64,000 bases of DNA, from positions 703,608-767,607 of the forward strand of contig CP129495.1 in NCBI GenBank assembly GCA_030584185.1, in the 5' to 3' direction. The notes beneath the pieces were generated by a model. The model worked only from the letters and a program-made list of their open reading frames with translations. It had not been told where the DNA came from and searched no databases. Below, in pieces: positions 16,988 to 25,774 of this stretch (the first letter of the stretch is position 1; each line of letters starts with the position of its first letter). A program made the translations under genes and the position numbers. The DNA is from Acidimicrobiia bacterium (lineage in GTDB: Bacteria > Actinomycetota > Acidimicrobiia > Spongiisociales > UBA11373).

Positions 16988-17043
16988 ATCGTACCGAAGG
17001 TGCCCAGGCACTCGTCCTCGAATCATCCGCCGCCGGTTAGCCT
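16988..17043. promoter_or_regulatory. Divergent -10 boxes between the mutase operon and the DsbB gene
   Basis: On the minus strand TACGAT (16988-16993) lies six bases before the ATG at 16981. On the plus strand TAGCCT (17038-17043) lies ten bases before the ATG at 17054. Both starts lack a Shine-Dalgarno sequence. The two promoters would face away from each other inside a 72-base gap. Confidence 0.4.
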
Positions 17044-17053
17044 GCTTCCCACG

Positions 17054-17632
17054 ATGACCGTCGATGCCGTATCCACCTTCCTCGCCGTGGGCTCGCTGCT
17101 CCTCCTCGCCTGCGTCGTGGCCGTCTGGGTGGTGCGCCTGTTGGCGCTGGCCTCGGAGCGCTCCCGGCGGGTGTGGGAGTCGGTGCTCGCCTCGATGTCG
17201 GGGCAGGGCGCCCGCCTCGCCCTGCTGATGGCCACCGTGGCGATGCTGGGAAGCCTCTACTTCTCGGAGATCGCCGGATTCATCCCCTGCGAGTACTGCT
17301 GGTACCAGCGCATCGCCATGTACCCGCTGGTGGTGATCCTCGCCGTCGGCCTGATCGGCAGGGACGAGAGGGTCCATCGCTACGTCTACCCCCTGGCCTC
17401 GATCGGCGCACTCATCGCCGCCTACCACTACTCCATCCAGCGGTTCCCCGATCTTGCCTCTGGCGCCTGCTCCACCCTGGTGCCGTGCACCACCGCCTAT
17501 GTCTGGAAGTTCGACCTGGTGTCGATCCCGTTCATGGCGTTCGTATCGTTCGCGGTGATCATTACCGTGTTGCTGCTCGACAGGGGCGAGACCGTCCCGC
17601 AACCGGAGCCCGAGGAGGACCCCGTCACATGA
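17054..17632 (+). CDS. DsbB/BdbC-type membrane thiol oxidase
   Basis: A 192-residue four- to five-helix membrane protein. C79-x-x-C82 in IPCEYCWYQRIAMYP is the classic DsbB active-site pair with its arginine; a second pair, C139 and C145 in GACSTLVPC, sits in the second outside loop. DsbB-type proteins pass electrons from a thioredoxin-like oxidase to quinones. Two N-terminal helices precede the core, making it a little longer than the usual 140-180 residues. It overlaps the next gene, a thioredoxin-fold protein, by four bases, so the two form an oxidative folding pair. Confidence 0.88.
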   Translation: MTVDAVSTFLAVGSLLLLACVVAVWVVRLLALASERSRRVWESVLASMSGQGARLALLMATVAMLGSLYFSEIAGFIPCEYCWYQRIAMYPLVVILAVGLIGRDERVHRYVYPLASIGALIAAYHYSIQRFPDLASGACSTLVPCTTAYVWKFDLVSIPFMAFVSFAVIITVLLLDRGETVPQPEPEEDPVT

Positions 17633-18258
17633 CAACGCGCAAGCCGGCGCAGGCCAAGAAGTTCCCGTTGCTCCCGGTCCTGGCCGGCCTGGGCACCGTG
17701 GCACTGATCGCCACAGTGCTCCTCACCATGAACACCGGGGTCACCGACGAGTACGGCGATCCCTCGATCATCGGCGACGCACTGCCCCGCGCCGGAGCGG
17801 CGGTGGACCCGGCGCTGGGCCTGGTGGCACCGGAGGTGGATGGCGCCGACTTCGAGGGCAACGCCGTGTCGATCAGCCACGACACCGGGGACGCCAAGAT
17901 CCTGATCTTCCTCGCCCACTGGTGCCCCCACTGCCAGGCCGAGGTGCCGGTCGTCCAGCAGTGGCTGGAGGACGATCGCCTTCCGGCAAACGTCGAGCTG
18001 ATCGGCATAGCCACCAACACCTCGTCGACGCGGCCCAACTATCCGCCCTCGGAGTGGCTGGATCGGGAGGGCTGGACGTCGCCTGTGATCGTCGACGACA
18101 CCGGCTACTCGATCTCGGCCGCCTACGGGCTGGACGCCTTCCCGTTCTGGGTGTTCCTCGCTCCCGACGGGACCGTCGTGGCGCGCGACTCGGGCGAGCT
18201 GCCCGTTGAAACCCTCGACCAGATCGCCCAGACCCTGGCGGCGCTGGTCACCGAGTAG
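17629..18258 (+). CDS. Membrane-anchored thioredoxin-fold protein (TlpA-like)
   Basis: A 209-residue protein with an N-terminal membrane helix (residues about 12-34), a short linker and a thioredoxin domain with the redox pair C99-P-H-C102 in FLAHWCPHCQAEVP. The CPHC dipeptide is typical of oxidising DsbA/TlpA-type proteins. Later AFPFWVFLAPDGTVV contains the cis-proline region. It starts at ATG 17629, overlapping the DsbB-like stop (ATGA). The likely role is disulfide formation outside the membrane with the DsbB partner, although reductive roles exist in the family. Confidence 0.85.
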   Translation: MTTRKPAQAKKFPLLPVLAGLGTVALIATVLLTMNTGVTDEYGDPSIIGDALPRAGAAVDPALGLVAPEVDGADFEGNAVSISHDTGDAKILIFLAHWCPHCQAEVPVVQQWLEDDRLPANVELIGIATNTSSTRPNYPPSEWLDREGWTSPVIVDDTGYSISAAYGLDAFPFWVFLAPDGTVVARDSGELPVETLDQIAQTLAALVTE

Positions 18259-18356
18259 CGACCGGGACGCATCGGCGGCGGTCACGACCGCACGGGTGCT
18301 GCTCGGTGTCGTCCGTGGCCGACTCCTGTCGCTTCGCAGACCATCCGTGAACGGGG

Positions 18357-19196
18357 TCAGCTGCTGCGATCGGCGGCGAGCACCCGACGATGGATCACCG
18401 CGGCCAGCACGACGAACGCCAAGGCGAACCCGGTGAACAGAATCGAGTTCACCAGGGAGGCGGTCGGGTCGTCGTTGATCTGCATCACTATGGCCATGCC
18501 CGCCACCGCCGAGCCGAGCAGCGCTCCCCAACCCACCACGGCGTACATCACCTTGGTGGCCGAGGCGGTTCGGCGAACGAGGCCCAACCCGGTGGCGATC
18601 GCCGCCGGAACGACGATGCCCAGGTCCATCAGCTTGACCACCCAGTACACCGTCGGGCTGTCCACGTATGCAAGGTCGTACGGCTCGCCGCCGACGATGT
18701 CGATCAGACCGGGGAGGTGAAGCCCCAGGGCGAGGAACCCCGCCAGCACGAAGACCACTGTCACCACTATCCGGCGTACCAACCGTGAGGGCTCCGGCAG
18801 CATCGCTTCGCTCACCGCAGACCATGCCCGGACGAGTCCGAGCCCGGCGAGCAGGAACATCGCCAGGAACAGCGGGAAGAACCGCTCGCTGTTGCCTGGC
18901 TGCACCCCGAACTCGCCGCCGATCGCCAGCTGCACATAGGTGTAGACGCCGAAGGCTGTGGGCGCCAGCGCCACCACGGCGCCACTGTGCTGCCCGCCAA
19001 GCAGCAGCGTCCCGGCCAGCAGGGCGGTGGGAGCCACCAGGAACAGCGCCGCCACATCACCGCCGATGATCTGCCACTCGACCGACTCCACGACGTGGTA
19101 GCGAATGACATCGGTGGCGAGCGGGCCGAGCACAGCCACGGCCGCCACCCCGGCGCCGTAGACGATCAGAAGGATTCCCAGTCTTCGCATCGGCAT
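18357..19196 (-). CDS. Polytopic membrane protein of unknown function
   Basis: A 279-residue hydrophobic protein with about eight predicted membrane helices, starting MPMRRLGILLIVYGAGVAAV. An alternative ATG two codons in gives MRRL. No transporter or enzyme motif is visible. The 98 bases between its end and the convergent thioredoxin-like gene hold nothing I can name. Upstream (19197-19348) there is a GGGTGG-AAGC-CCACCC hairpin at 19229-19244 and no gene. Confidence 0.65.
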   Translation of the reverse strand: MPMRRLGILLIVYGAGVAAVAVLGPLATDVIRYHVVESVEWQIIGGDVAALFLVAPTALLAGTLLLGGQHSGAVVALAPTAFGVYTYVQLAIGGEFGVQPGNSERFFPLFLAMFLLAGLGLVRAWSAVSEAMLPEPSRLVRRIVVTVVFVLAGFLALGLHLPGLIDIVGGEPYDLAYVDSPTVYWVVKLMDLGIVVPAAIATGLGLVRRTASATKVMYAVVGWGALLGSAVAGMAIVMQINDDPTASLVNSILFTGFALAFVVLAAVIHRRVLAADRSS

Positions 19197-19348
19197 CACC
19201 CCGTCGTATCCCGGGATCGTACCGCCATGGGTGGAAGCCCACCCGGGCCGGAGATCACGCCTCCGACCAGGGCGCCCTTCGACGCCGCCAAGCAACCGGT
19301 GGCGCCGACGGCGATCCTCGGCCCACCGGGTTGCCGCTCACCGGAGGA

Positions 19349-20071
19349 TCACACGCAGCCCTCCGACAGGTGGATCATGTCCCAGAACCCGGCGTACACC
19401 CGGGTGACCGGGCCGGTGCTGTCGGCGAACTCGAACCGGTACCCGTGGGCCCCGGATTCGTAGTAGAGGTTGCGCTCGGTCTCCACGTACGCCCCGGCGA
19501 GGTCCTCCGTCGGAGTGCCGAGGGCCGCGATCACCTCGGCCGCAGTGGAACCCACCCCCAGGCCCTCGGGGGTCCGGATGGAGGAATCGACGCTGAAGAC
19601 AACGGCGACCCACTCGAACAACTGGACGTCGACGCCGGTGTTCGGCCCCGCACCCTGGGCCCAGCCGCACTGGTATCCGTCATTGGCCGTGGTGAAGTCC
19701 CACGACGGCGCCGTGATCTCACCGGCGGCGGCCAGGGCGTTGTGGTCGGCTCCGGCAACCAGGTTGCCGAAGCCATCAGGCAAGAGGTAGAGGGCTGCCG
19801 TCGTGGTGGTGGTCGCCGGAACCGTCGTGGCAGGCGGAGCCGTTGTGGCCGCAGGCATGGTCGTGGAGGCTGACGCCGTCGTCTCCACCGGTGTAGTGGT
19901 GGGCGGCACCAGCGTCGAGTCTGACGCCGGAACGGTTGTGGCACCGGAACCCGCCGAGCCGTCCCCAGAGTCGCCTCCCACGAGAATCAAGATCAATACC
20001 AGCAACAGGGCGGCAATCAGCCCCAGCAGCCACGGAACCCAACGCAGCAACCTGCCATCCACCTTCGTCAT
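19349..20071 (-). CDS. Anchored secreted protein with a Thr/Pro-rich stalk
   Basis: A 240-residue protein: one N-terminal membrane helix (WVPWLLGLIAALLLVLILIL), a low-complexity Thr/Ala/Pro stalk (about residues 40-93) and a C-terminal domain of about 145 residues with two widely spaced cysteines (GYQCGWAQG and the last CV) that could form a disulfide. Function unknown. The AAGGAG ribosome site directly abuts the ATG at 20071, an unusable spacing, so the GTG three codons in (20062) may be the real start. Confidence 0.65.
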   Translation of the reverse strand: MTKVDGRLLRWVPWLLGLIAALLLVLILILVGGDSGDGSAGSGATTVPASDSTLVPPTTTPVETTASASTTMPAATTAPPATTVPATTTTTAALYLLPDGFGNLVAGADHNALAAAGEITAPSWDFTTANDGYQCGWAQGAGPNTGVDVQLFEWVAVVFSVDSSIRTPEGLGVGSTAAEVIAALGTPTEDLAGAYVETERNLYYESGAHGYRFEFADSTGPVTRVYAGFWDMIHLSEGCV

Positions 20072-20121
20072 CTCCTTACGGCGGCCGCAGCGACACTAGC
20101 CGCTGCCCCCCAGCCTGCGGA

Positions 20122-21252
20122 TCAGAGCCCGAGGCGATCAGCGAGAACGGCGCGGTGTTGCGCCGGTGTGCCGAAGAGCAACTCGTCGGTCTTGGCACGC
20201 TTGAAGTAGAGATGGGCGTCGTGCTCCCATGTGAACCCGATGCCGCCGTGGATCTGGATGTTCTCGGCGGCGCAGAAGAAGTAGGCCTCCGAACAGTATG
20301 ACTTGGCGAGTGGGGCCACCATCGGGACCTCGTCGCTGTCCTCGGCCACCGCCCACCCGGCGTAGTACGCAGCCGACTTGGCGGACTCGACCTTGACCAG
20401 CATGTCGGCACACTTGTGCTTGATCGCCTGAAAGGAGCCGATCGGGCGGCCGAACTGGACCCGCTCCTTGGCATAGGCGACCGACATCTCCAGACACTTC
20501 TGGGCGCCGCCCACCTGTTCGAACGCCAGCGCCACCACCGCCCGTGCGATGGTGCCCTCCAGGTCGCCCCATCCGGCCGACCCCAACACGGCGGACTCCG
20601 GCACCCTCACCCCGTCGAAGACGATCTCCGCCTGCTTGCGGGTCATGTCCATGGTCTCCAGGCGACGCCGGGTCACGCCGTCGGCGGCACCGTCCACCAC
20701 CACCAGGGCCACGCCGTCGTCACCTCCGCCATTGGCGGTGCGCACCGCCACCAGGAGAGTGTCGGCGGTGTGTCCGTCCAACACGAACGACTTGATCCCG
20801 TTCAGGATCAGATCCGATCCGTCGCGCTTGGCCGGCATCGTGATCCCGGCGGCATCCCAGCGACCGGTCTCCTCGAGGTGGGCCAGGGCGACCCGTCGCT
20901 CCCCCGAGGCGATCCCGGGCAGGAGCTCCTGCTTCTGCTCCTCGGTCCCGGACCGGAGGATGAGGTCGGCGGCGAGAACGACCGACGACAGATAAGGGAC
21001 TGGAAACAGGGCGCGCCCCATCTCCTCCATCAGGATGCCCTGCTCCAGGAAGGTGAAGCCGGCGCCCCCGTACTCCTCGGGTATGGCCATCGCCTGCCAT
21101 CCCTGGGCGGCGATCTCCTGCCACAGTCCGGGATCGAATCCATCATCGGTTTCCATCAGCGACCGCACCACCGAAGAGGGCGCCTTCGTGTCGAGGAAGC
21201 GCCTCACGGTCTGGCGGAGCATCTCCTGCTCCTCGCTGAAGGCGAAGTCCAT
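20122..21252 (-). CDS. Acyl-CoA dehydrogenase family protein
   Basis: A 376-residue flavoprotein of normal length. MDFAFSEEQEMLRQTVRRFL opens the N-terminal helical domain; AIPEEYGGAGF, YAKERVQFGRPIGSFQAIKH and ENIQIHGGIGFTWEHDAHLY are family landmarks of the middle and C-terminal domains. It oxidises an acyl-CoA to the 2-enoyl-CoA; the chain type is unknown. GGAGG lies five bases before the ATG at 21252. The region looks like the subgroup often called FadE in actinobacteria with weak catalytic-base conservation, and I did not place the base with certainty. It diverges from an F420-type oxidoreductase. Confidence 0.88.
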   Translation of the reverse strand: MDFAFSEEQEMLRQTVRRFLDTKAPSSVVRSLMETDDGFDPGLWQEIAAQGWQAMAIPEEYGGAGFTFLEQGILMEEMGRALFPVPYLSSVVLAADLILRSGTEEQKQELLPGIASGERRVALAHLEETGRWDAAGITMPAKRDGSDLILNGIKSFVLDGHTADTLLVAVRTANGGGDDGVALVVVDGAADGVTRRRLETMDMTRKQAEIVFDGVRVPESAVLGSAGWGDLEGTIARAVVALAFEQVGGAQKCLEMSVAYAKERVQFGRPIGSFQAIKHKCADMLVKVESAKSAAYYAGWAVAEDSDEVPMVAPLAKSYCSEAYFFCAAENIQIHGGIGFTWEHDAHLYFKRAKTDELLFGTPAQHRAVLADRLGL

Positions 21253-21351
21253 GGTTGCCTCCGTGCCGTATTCGGTGCCAGGGTAGTGAGACGCGCGAGT
21301 GGCACCGCCGACGGGACGGTGGCAGAGTCCCGCCGACGAACGGGAGGTGTC

Positions 21352-22287
21352 GTGGAGTTCGCCTTGATGACCGAGCCCCAACTGGGGATGAGCTACGACA
21401 CGCAGAGAACCCTGGCCGCCTTCGCTGAGAGACGCCGGCTGGCCGCCTTCGCCCGCTCCGATCACTACTCGTTCCAGGGGGTGACGGCACCGCACGCCAC
21501 CGACGCCTTCGCCTCCCTCGCCGGACTGGCAGCCGAAACCTCCTCGGTCGGCTTGGTGGTGCTGGTCAGCCCGATCACCTTCCGACATCCGGCGGTGATG
21601 GCCAAGAACGCCACCACGATCGACGAGATCTCGAACGGCCGGTTCTCGCTCGGTGTGGGGACCGGCTGGATGGAGCTGGAGCACTCGGAGTACGGGATCG
21701 AGTTCTTCGACACCGGCACCCGGTTCGATCGGTTCGAGGAGTCCCTGGCCTATTTGCATCATGCGTTTGGCCGCAGGAAAGGGCCGTTCGAAGGCAGGCA
21801 CTACTCGCTGCTCGCCGAGGAGGTGCGCCCCCTGCCCACCGGACCCCTCCCGATCGTGGTCGGGGGTTCAGGCGAGCGGCGCACGCCGCGCCTGGCCGGC
21901 ACCTTCGCCGACGAGTACAACCTCACGATCCGGCCCCGGGACGAGATCGTGAAGCGGATCGAACGCGCCCGGGAGGCGGCCGTCGCCGCCGGGAGGGAGC
22001 CATCGGACATCCGCGTCTCCGTGATGACGGCGGTCGTGGCCGGACACGATGGCGCCGCCTACGAGCGGAACCTGAAGCGGATCGCCGCCGCCGATCCCTT
22101 TCGACGCGACGCCGGCACCATCGCCGCGCGTTACCGAGAGCGAGGACTTCCCATCGGCGACTCCGACTCGGTGGGCGAGGCCGTGGCCCGGCTGGCCGAG
22201 ATCGGGGTGGATCGGATCTACCTGCAGCACTTCGGCCCGCACGACGAGGATCTACTCGACGAGGCCTTCGACGCCCTGGGGGCCTGA
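21352..22287 (+). CDS. Luciferase-like (LLM) F420-type oxidoreductase
   Basis: A 311-residue TIM-barrel protein of the luciferase-like monooxygenase family. ARSDHYSFQ, VSPITFRHPAVMAKNATTID and SNGRFSLGVGTGWMELEH are typical of the F420-dependent branch, as is the PIVVGGSGERRTPRLAGTFAD loop. Such enzymes use F420 or FMN; the substrate is unknown. The GTG at 21352 has GGGAGG six to seven bases upstream and fits the usual N-terminal strand (EFALMTEPQ). A second, distant member lies at 60138. Confidence 0.83.
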   Translation: MEFALMTEPQLGMSYDTQRTLAAFAERRRLAAFARSDHYSFQGVTAPHATDAFASLAGLAAETSSVGLVVLVSPITFRHPAVMAKNATTIDEISNGRFSLGVGTGWMELEHSEYGIEFFDTGTRFDRFEESLAYLHHAFGRRKGPFEGRHYSLLAEEVRPLPTGPLPIVVGGSGERRTPRLAGTFADEYNLTIRPRDEIVKRIERAREAAVAAGREPSDIRVSVMTAVVAGHDGAAYERNLKRIAAADPFRRDAGTIAARYRERGLPIGDSDSVGEAVARLAEIGVDRIYLQHFGPHDEDLLDEAFDALGA

Positions 22288-22329
22288 GCCGACTCCGACA
22301 ATCCTTTTCGGTAGGGGGATGGGCCCCGA

Positions 22330-22335
22330 TATCCT
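22330..22335 (+). promoter_or_regulatory. Putative -10 box of sufC1, leaderless arrangement
   Basis: TATCCT ends eight bases before the ATG at 22344. There is no Shine-Dalgarno sequence in the intervening CAGCCACC. No SufR-like operator could be recognised in the 56-base gap. Confidence 0.4.
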
Positions 22336-22343
22336 CAGCCACC

Positions 22344-23096
22344 ATGTCCGCCCCGCTCCTAGAGATCGACGACCTCCACGCCGCCGCCGGTGGCGTCGAG
22401 ATCCTCAAGGGCGTCTCGCTAACCATCGCCGAGGGCGAGATGCACGCCCTCATGGGCCCCAACGGGTCGGGGAAGTCGACCCTGGGTAACGTCCTCATGG
22501 GTCATCCCGGCTACGAGGTGACGGCGGGCAGCATTCGCTTCAAGGGTGAGGACGTCACCGCCTGGGCGCCCGACGCCCGGGGCCGAGCGGGGATGTTCCT
22601 CGCCTTCCAGTATCCGGAGGAGATCCCGGGGGTGACCGTCGTCAACTTCCTGCGATCGGCCCTCAGCAATCGCACCGGGGTCGACTACACCGTCCTCGAG
22701 ATGCGCCTCAAGGTCGCCGACGCCATGGCCGCCCTGGGCATGGATGCCTCATTCGCCGACCGATACCTGAACGAGGGATTCTCCGGAGGCGAGCGCAAGC
22801 GCAACGAGGTGTTGCAGATGGCAGTGCTGCAACCCGAACTGGCCATCATGGACGAGACCGACTCCGGACTCGACGTCGACGCCCTGACCATCGTGGCCGA
22901 AGGGGTGCAGCGGCTGCAGTCGCCGCATCGGGGCTTCCTCGTGATAACGCACTATCAGCGGTTGCTCGAGTACTTCTCACCCGATCGGGTGCACGTCTTC
23001 GTGGGTGGCCGTGTCGTGGAGAGCGGCGACGCCGACCTGGCCCGGCGAGTCGAGGTCGACGGCTACGACGCCTACCGCGCCGGCGTCGAAGCATGA
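22344..23096 (+). CDS. sufC: SufC, Fe-S assembly ATPase (copy 1)
   Basis: A 250-residue ABC-type ATPase. Walker A GPNGSGKST is at 38-46, the signature FSGGERKRNEVLQMA is close to the canonical SufC form, and Walker B is AIMDETDSGLDVDAL. SufC drives the SufB-SufD scaffold on which Fe-S clusters are built. This copy heads a plus-strand operon with sufS and sufU, but its usual partners sufB and sufD are at distant minus-strand loci. A second copy with a more divergent signature accompanies sufD at 27955-28704. This copy looks like the orthodox one by sequence. Confidence 0.93.
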   Translation: MSAPLLEIDDLHAAAGGVEILKGVSLTIAEGEMHALMGPNGSGKSTLGNVLMGHPGYEVTAGSIRFKGEDVTAWAPDARGRAGMFLAFQYPEEIPGVTVVNFLRSALSNRTGVDYTVLEMRLKVADAMAALGMDASFADRYLNEGFSGGERKRNEVLQMAVLQPELAIMDETDSGLDVDALTIVAEGVQRLQSPHRGFLVITHYQRLLEYFSPDRVHVFVGGRVVESGDADLARRVEVDGYDAYRAGVEA

Positions 23097-23130
23097 TGCT
23101 CTCCGGCCCTGGCCCCTGCGCGACGATCGC

Positions 23131-24363
23131 ATGACCACCGACCTCTCACACCTCCGCAAGGACTTCCCCATCCTGGAGCGCGAGGTGAACGGCAAGCCGC
23201 TGGTCTACCTGGACAGTGCCGCCACCACCCAGAAGCCGGTGCAGATGCTCGACGCCGTGGACGAGTACTACCGCCGCCACAACGCCAACGTGCATCGCGG
23301 CGCCTACCGACTCGCCGAGGAGGCCACCGACCTCTACGAGGGCGCCCGCGGCAAGGTGGCGCAGTTCATCAACGCCTCCTCCCCGCGCGAGGTGGTCTTC
23401 ACCCGGGGGACGACCTCGGCGATCAACGCCATCGCCTATGGATGGGGCCTCTATCACCTAGCGCCCGGCGACCGGGTGCTGCTCACGATGATGGAGCACC
23501 ACGCCAACGTCGTTCCCTGGCAGCTGATCAGCCGCCACACCGGCGTCGAGCTGGTGTACCTCCCGCTCACCGGAGATCATCTCGTCGACCTCACCGGACT
23601 CGATCGGGTGATCGACGACAGGGTGAAGGTGGTGGCGTTCTCGGGGATGTCCAATGTGCTGGGGACGATCGGACCCCTCGCCGAGCTCGTGGCGGCAGCT
23701 GCGACTGTGGGAGCGATCACCGTCGTCGACGGCGCCCAACTGGTGCCGCACTCCCCCACCGACGTCCAGACGATGGGGGCCGACTTCCTCGCCTTCAGCG
23801 CACACAAGATGCTGGGACCGACCGGCATCGGCGCACTGTGGGGCCGCCTCGACCGCCTCGAGGAGATGGAGCCCGCCGAGGGTGGCGGGGAGATGATCCG
23901 CGACGTGATGCTCCACGAGTCCACCTGGGCTGACGTCCCCCACAAGTTCGAGGCCGGGACCCCACCCATCGCCCAGGCGGTCGGGTTCGGCGCCGCCGTC
24001 GACTATCTGAGCACCGTGGGAATGGACGTAGTACGCCGGCACGAAGCCGAGCTCACGCAGTACGCCCTGGATCGCCTGGCGGAGATCCCCGACCTCACCG
24101 TCTACGGCCCCGGCGACGTGACGCTTCGCGGGGGAGCCGTCTCCTTCACCCTGGCCGACATCCACCCCCACGATCTGGCCACCATCCTCGACCAGCAAGG
24201 GGTGGCGGTGCGCGCCGGGCACCACTGCGCCCGACCGCTGATGCGCCACCTGGACGTTCCCGCAACCGCCCGGGCCTCGTTCTACCTGTACAACGAGATG
24301 TCCGATGTGGACTCCCTGGTGGCGGCGCTGCACGAGGCGCGGAGGATTTTCGGTGTCGCTTGA
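23131..24363 (+). CDS. sufS: SufS, cysteine desulfurase (group II)
   Basis: A 410-residue PLP enzyme that takes sulfur from cysteine for Fe-S assembly. The PLP lysine is K226 in AFSAHKMLGPTGIGALWG, and the persulfide-forming cysteine is C366 in VRAGHHCARPLM. YLDSAATTQKPVQML and the MEHHANVVPWQ block are typical SufS. The ATG at 23131 lies 34 bases after the sufC stop; a longer frame back into sufC is not needed. Its 3' end overlaps sufU by 11 bases, matching the SufS-SufU sulfur relay used in Gram-positive bacteria. Confidence 0.95.
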   Translation: MTTDLSHLRKDFPILEREVNGKPLVYLDSAATTQKPVQMLDAVDEYYRRHNANVHRGAYRLAEEATDLYEGARGKVAQFINASSPREVVFTRGTTSAINAIAYGWGLYHLAPGDRVLLTMMEHHANVVPWQLISRHTGVELVYLPLTGDHLVDLTGLDRVIDDRVKVVAFSGMSNVLGTIGPLAELVAAAATVGAITVVDGAQLVPHSPTDVQTMGADFLAFSAHKMLGPTGIGALWGRLDRLEEMEPAEGGGEMIRDVMLHESTWADVPHKFEAGTPPIAQAVGFGAAVDYLSTVGMDVVRRHEAELTQYALDRLAEIPDLTVYGPGDVTLRGGAVSFTLADIHPHDLATILDQQGVAVRAGHHCARPLMRHLDVPATARASFYLYNEMSDVDSLVAALHEARRIFGVA

Positions 24364-24808
24364 CGATCTGTACCGCCAGGTGATCCTCGACCACTACCGC
24401 AGCCCCCGTCGCGCCGGGCGATTGGACCACCCTGACGCCCACGCCGACGGCAGCAATCCCCTGTGCGGCGACGAGCTCAGCATCGACCTCGCAATCGACG
24501 GCGGGACCGTCACCGACGTCCGCTTCACCGGAAGGGGCTGTTCGATCAGCCAGGCTTCGGCATCGATGATGGCCGACCGGATCGTGGGCCAGACCCTGGA
24601 GGAGGTGACCGAACTCTCCCATCGCGTCAAGCGGCTGCTGGACATCGAGCCCGGTGAACCCGGGATCGACCCCGATCGGCCGGGCGCGGCCCTGGGGGAC
24701 ATCGAGGCACTGGCCGGGGTCCGCCGCTTCCCGGTTCGCATCAAGTGCGCCGATCTGCCGTGGACGACGCTGATGGAGGCCCTGGGCGGCGACGCCGGGA
24801 CCGGCTAG
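24353..24808 (+). CDS. sufU: SufU, zinc-dependent sulfurtransferase
   Basis: A 151-residue IscU-like protein. The four zinc/sulfur-handling residues C38 (with D40, in NPLCGDEL), C63 (in GRGCSISQAS) and C132 (in IKCADLPW) are in place, and the insertion of about 20 residues before the last cysteine marks SufU rather than IscU. SufU accepts persulfide from SufS. The GTG start at 24353 has GGAGGA six bases upstream and overlaps the sufS end by 11 bases. Confidence 0.94.
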   Translation: MSLDDLYRQVILDHYRSPRRAGRLDHPDAHADGSNPLCGDELSIDLAIDGGTVTDVRFTGRGCSISQASASMMADRIVGQTLEEVTELSHRVKRLLDIEPGEPGIDPDRPGAALGDIEALAGVRRFPVRIKCADLPWTTLMEALGGDAGTG

Positions 24809-24816
24809 GCACTGCC

Positions 24817-25740
24817 ATGACGATCGCCGGGCGCCCCCGCCGCACCTCCGACCTGCCCGCCACCAGCCATGGGATCAGCAGGGATGCGTTCACCACCGGC
24901 GACTGGGGGCTCCTCACCGGGATAGCCGCCATCTGGGGCTCCTCGTTCCTTTTCATGGCCGAGGGCCTCGATGCTTTCGAACCGGGGGTGGTGACCCTCG
25001 CTCGGATCGGGCTGGGAACGCTGGCCCTGGCGCTGATTCCGCGGGCCCGGACACCGATCGCTCGGTCGGATCGGGCCCGGGTAGCGCTTCTCGGAGTGAC
25101 CTGGTTCGCCCTGCCACTGATCCTGTTCCCCGTCGCCCAGCAGTGGATCGACTCGTCGGTGGCGGGGATGATCAACGGGGCGGTTCCCATCACCACCGCC
25201 GTGTGGGCAACCGCCCTGATGGGCGCCCTTCCCGGTCGCCGCCAGCTGCTCGGGATCGCCATCGGCTTCGCCGGCGTCGCCGCCGTATTCCTCCCCGAGA
25301 TCCAGGACTCGTCGGCAACGGCGCTCGGCGCCGGCCTCATCCTGGTGGCGGTGACCCTCTACGGCCTGGCGGCCAACATGGCGGTCCCCCTCCAGCACCG
25401 GTACGGCGCACTCCCGGTTCTGTTGCGGGCCCAGTTGGTAGCCCTGGCCCTGGTCACACCACTCGGCCTGGCGCAGCTTCCCGGCTCGTCGTGGGCCTGG
25501 AGCTCGGCGCTGGCGATGTTGCCGCTGGGAATGCTGGGCACCGGACTTGCTTTCGTCCTGATGACCACCCTCGTCGGCCGGGTGGGCGGCACCCGAGGAG
25601 CGATCTCGATCTACTTCGTTCCGATCGTGGCCGTAGCTCTCGGCTTCCTGGTTCGCGGCGAGACGATCCATCCGCTGTCTCTGCTGGGCACTGCCCTGGT
25701 CCTCGTCGGTGCCTGGTTCACCAGCCGTCGGGAGGCGTGA
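24817..25740 (+). CDS. EamA/DMT-family transporter
   Basis: A 307-residue membrane protein with ten likely helices in two EamA repeats: WGLLTGIAAIWGSSFLFMAE opens the first and LGAGLILVAVTLYGLAANMA the second. These drug/metabolite transporters export amino acids, nucleosides or drugs; the substrate is unknown. It starts eight bases after sufU and may ride on the same transcript, but there is no functional reason to link it to Fe-S assembly. Beyond its end a CGGCG-GGC-CGCCG hairpin (25751-25763) lies in the gap to convergent fumC. Confidence 0.82.
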   Translation: MTIAGRPRRTSDLPATSHGISRDAFTTGDWGLLTGIAAIWGSSFLFMAEGLDAFEPGVVTLARIGLGTLALALIPRARTPIARSDRARVALLGVTWFALPLILFPVAQQWIDSSVAGMINGAVPITTAVWATALMGALPGRRQLLGIAIGFAGVAAVFLPEIQDSSATALGAGLILVAVTLYGLAANMAVPLQHRYGALPVLLRAQLVALALVTPLGLAQLPGSSWAWSSALAMLPLGMLGTGLAFVLMTTLVGRVGGTRGAISIYFVPIVAVALGFLVRGETIHPLSLLGTALVLVGAWFTSRREA

Positions 25741-25774
25741 GGCTCCCTAGCGGCGGGCCGCCGAACCACCCCGG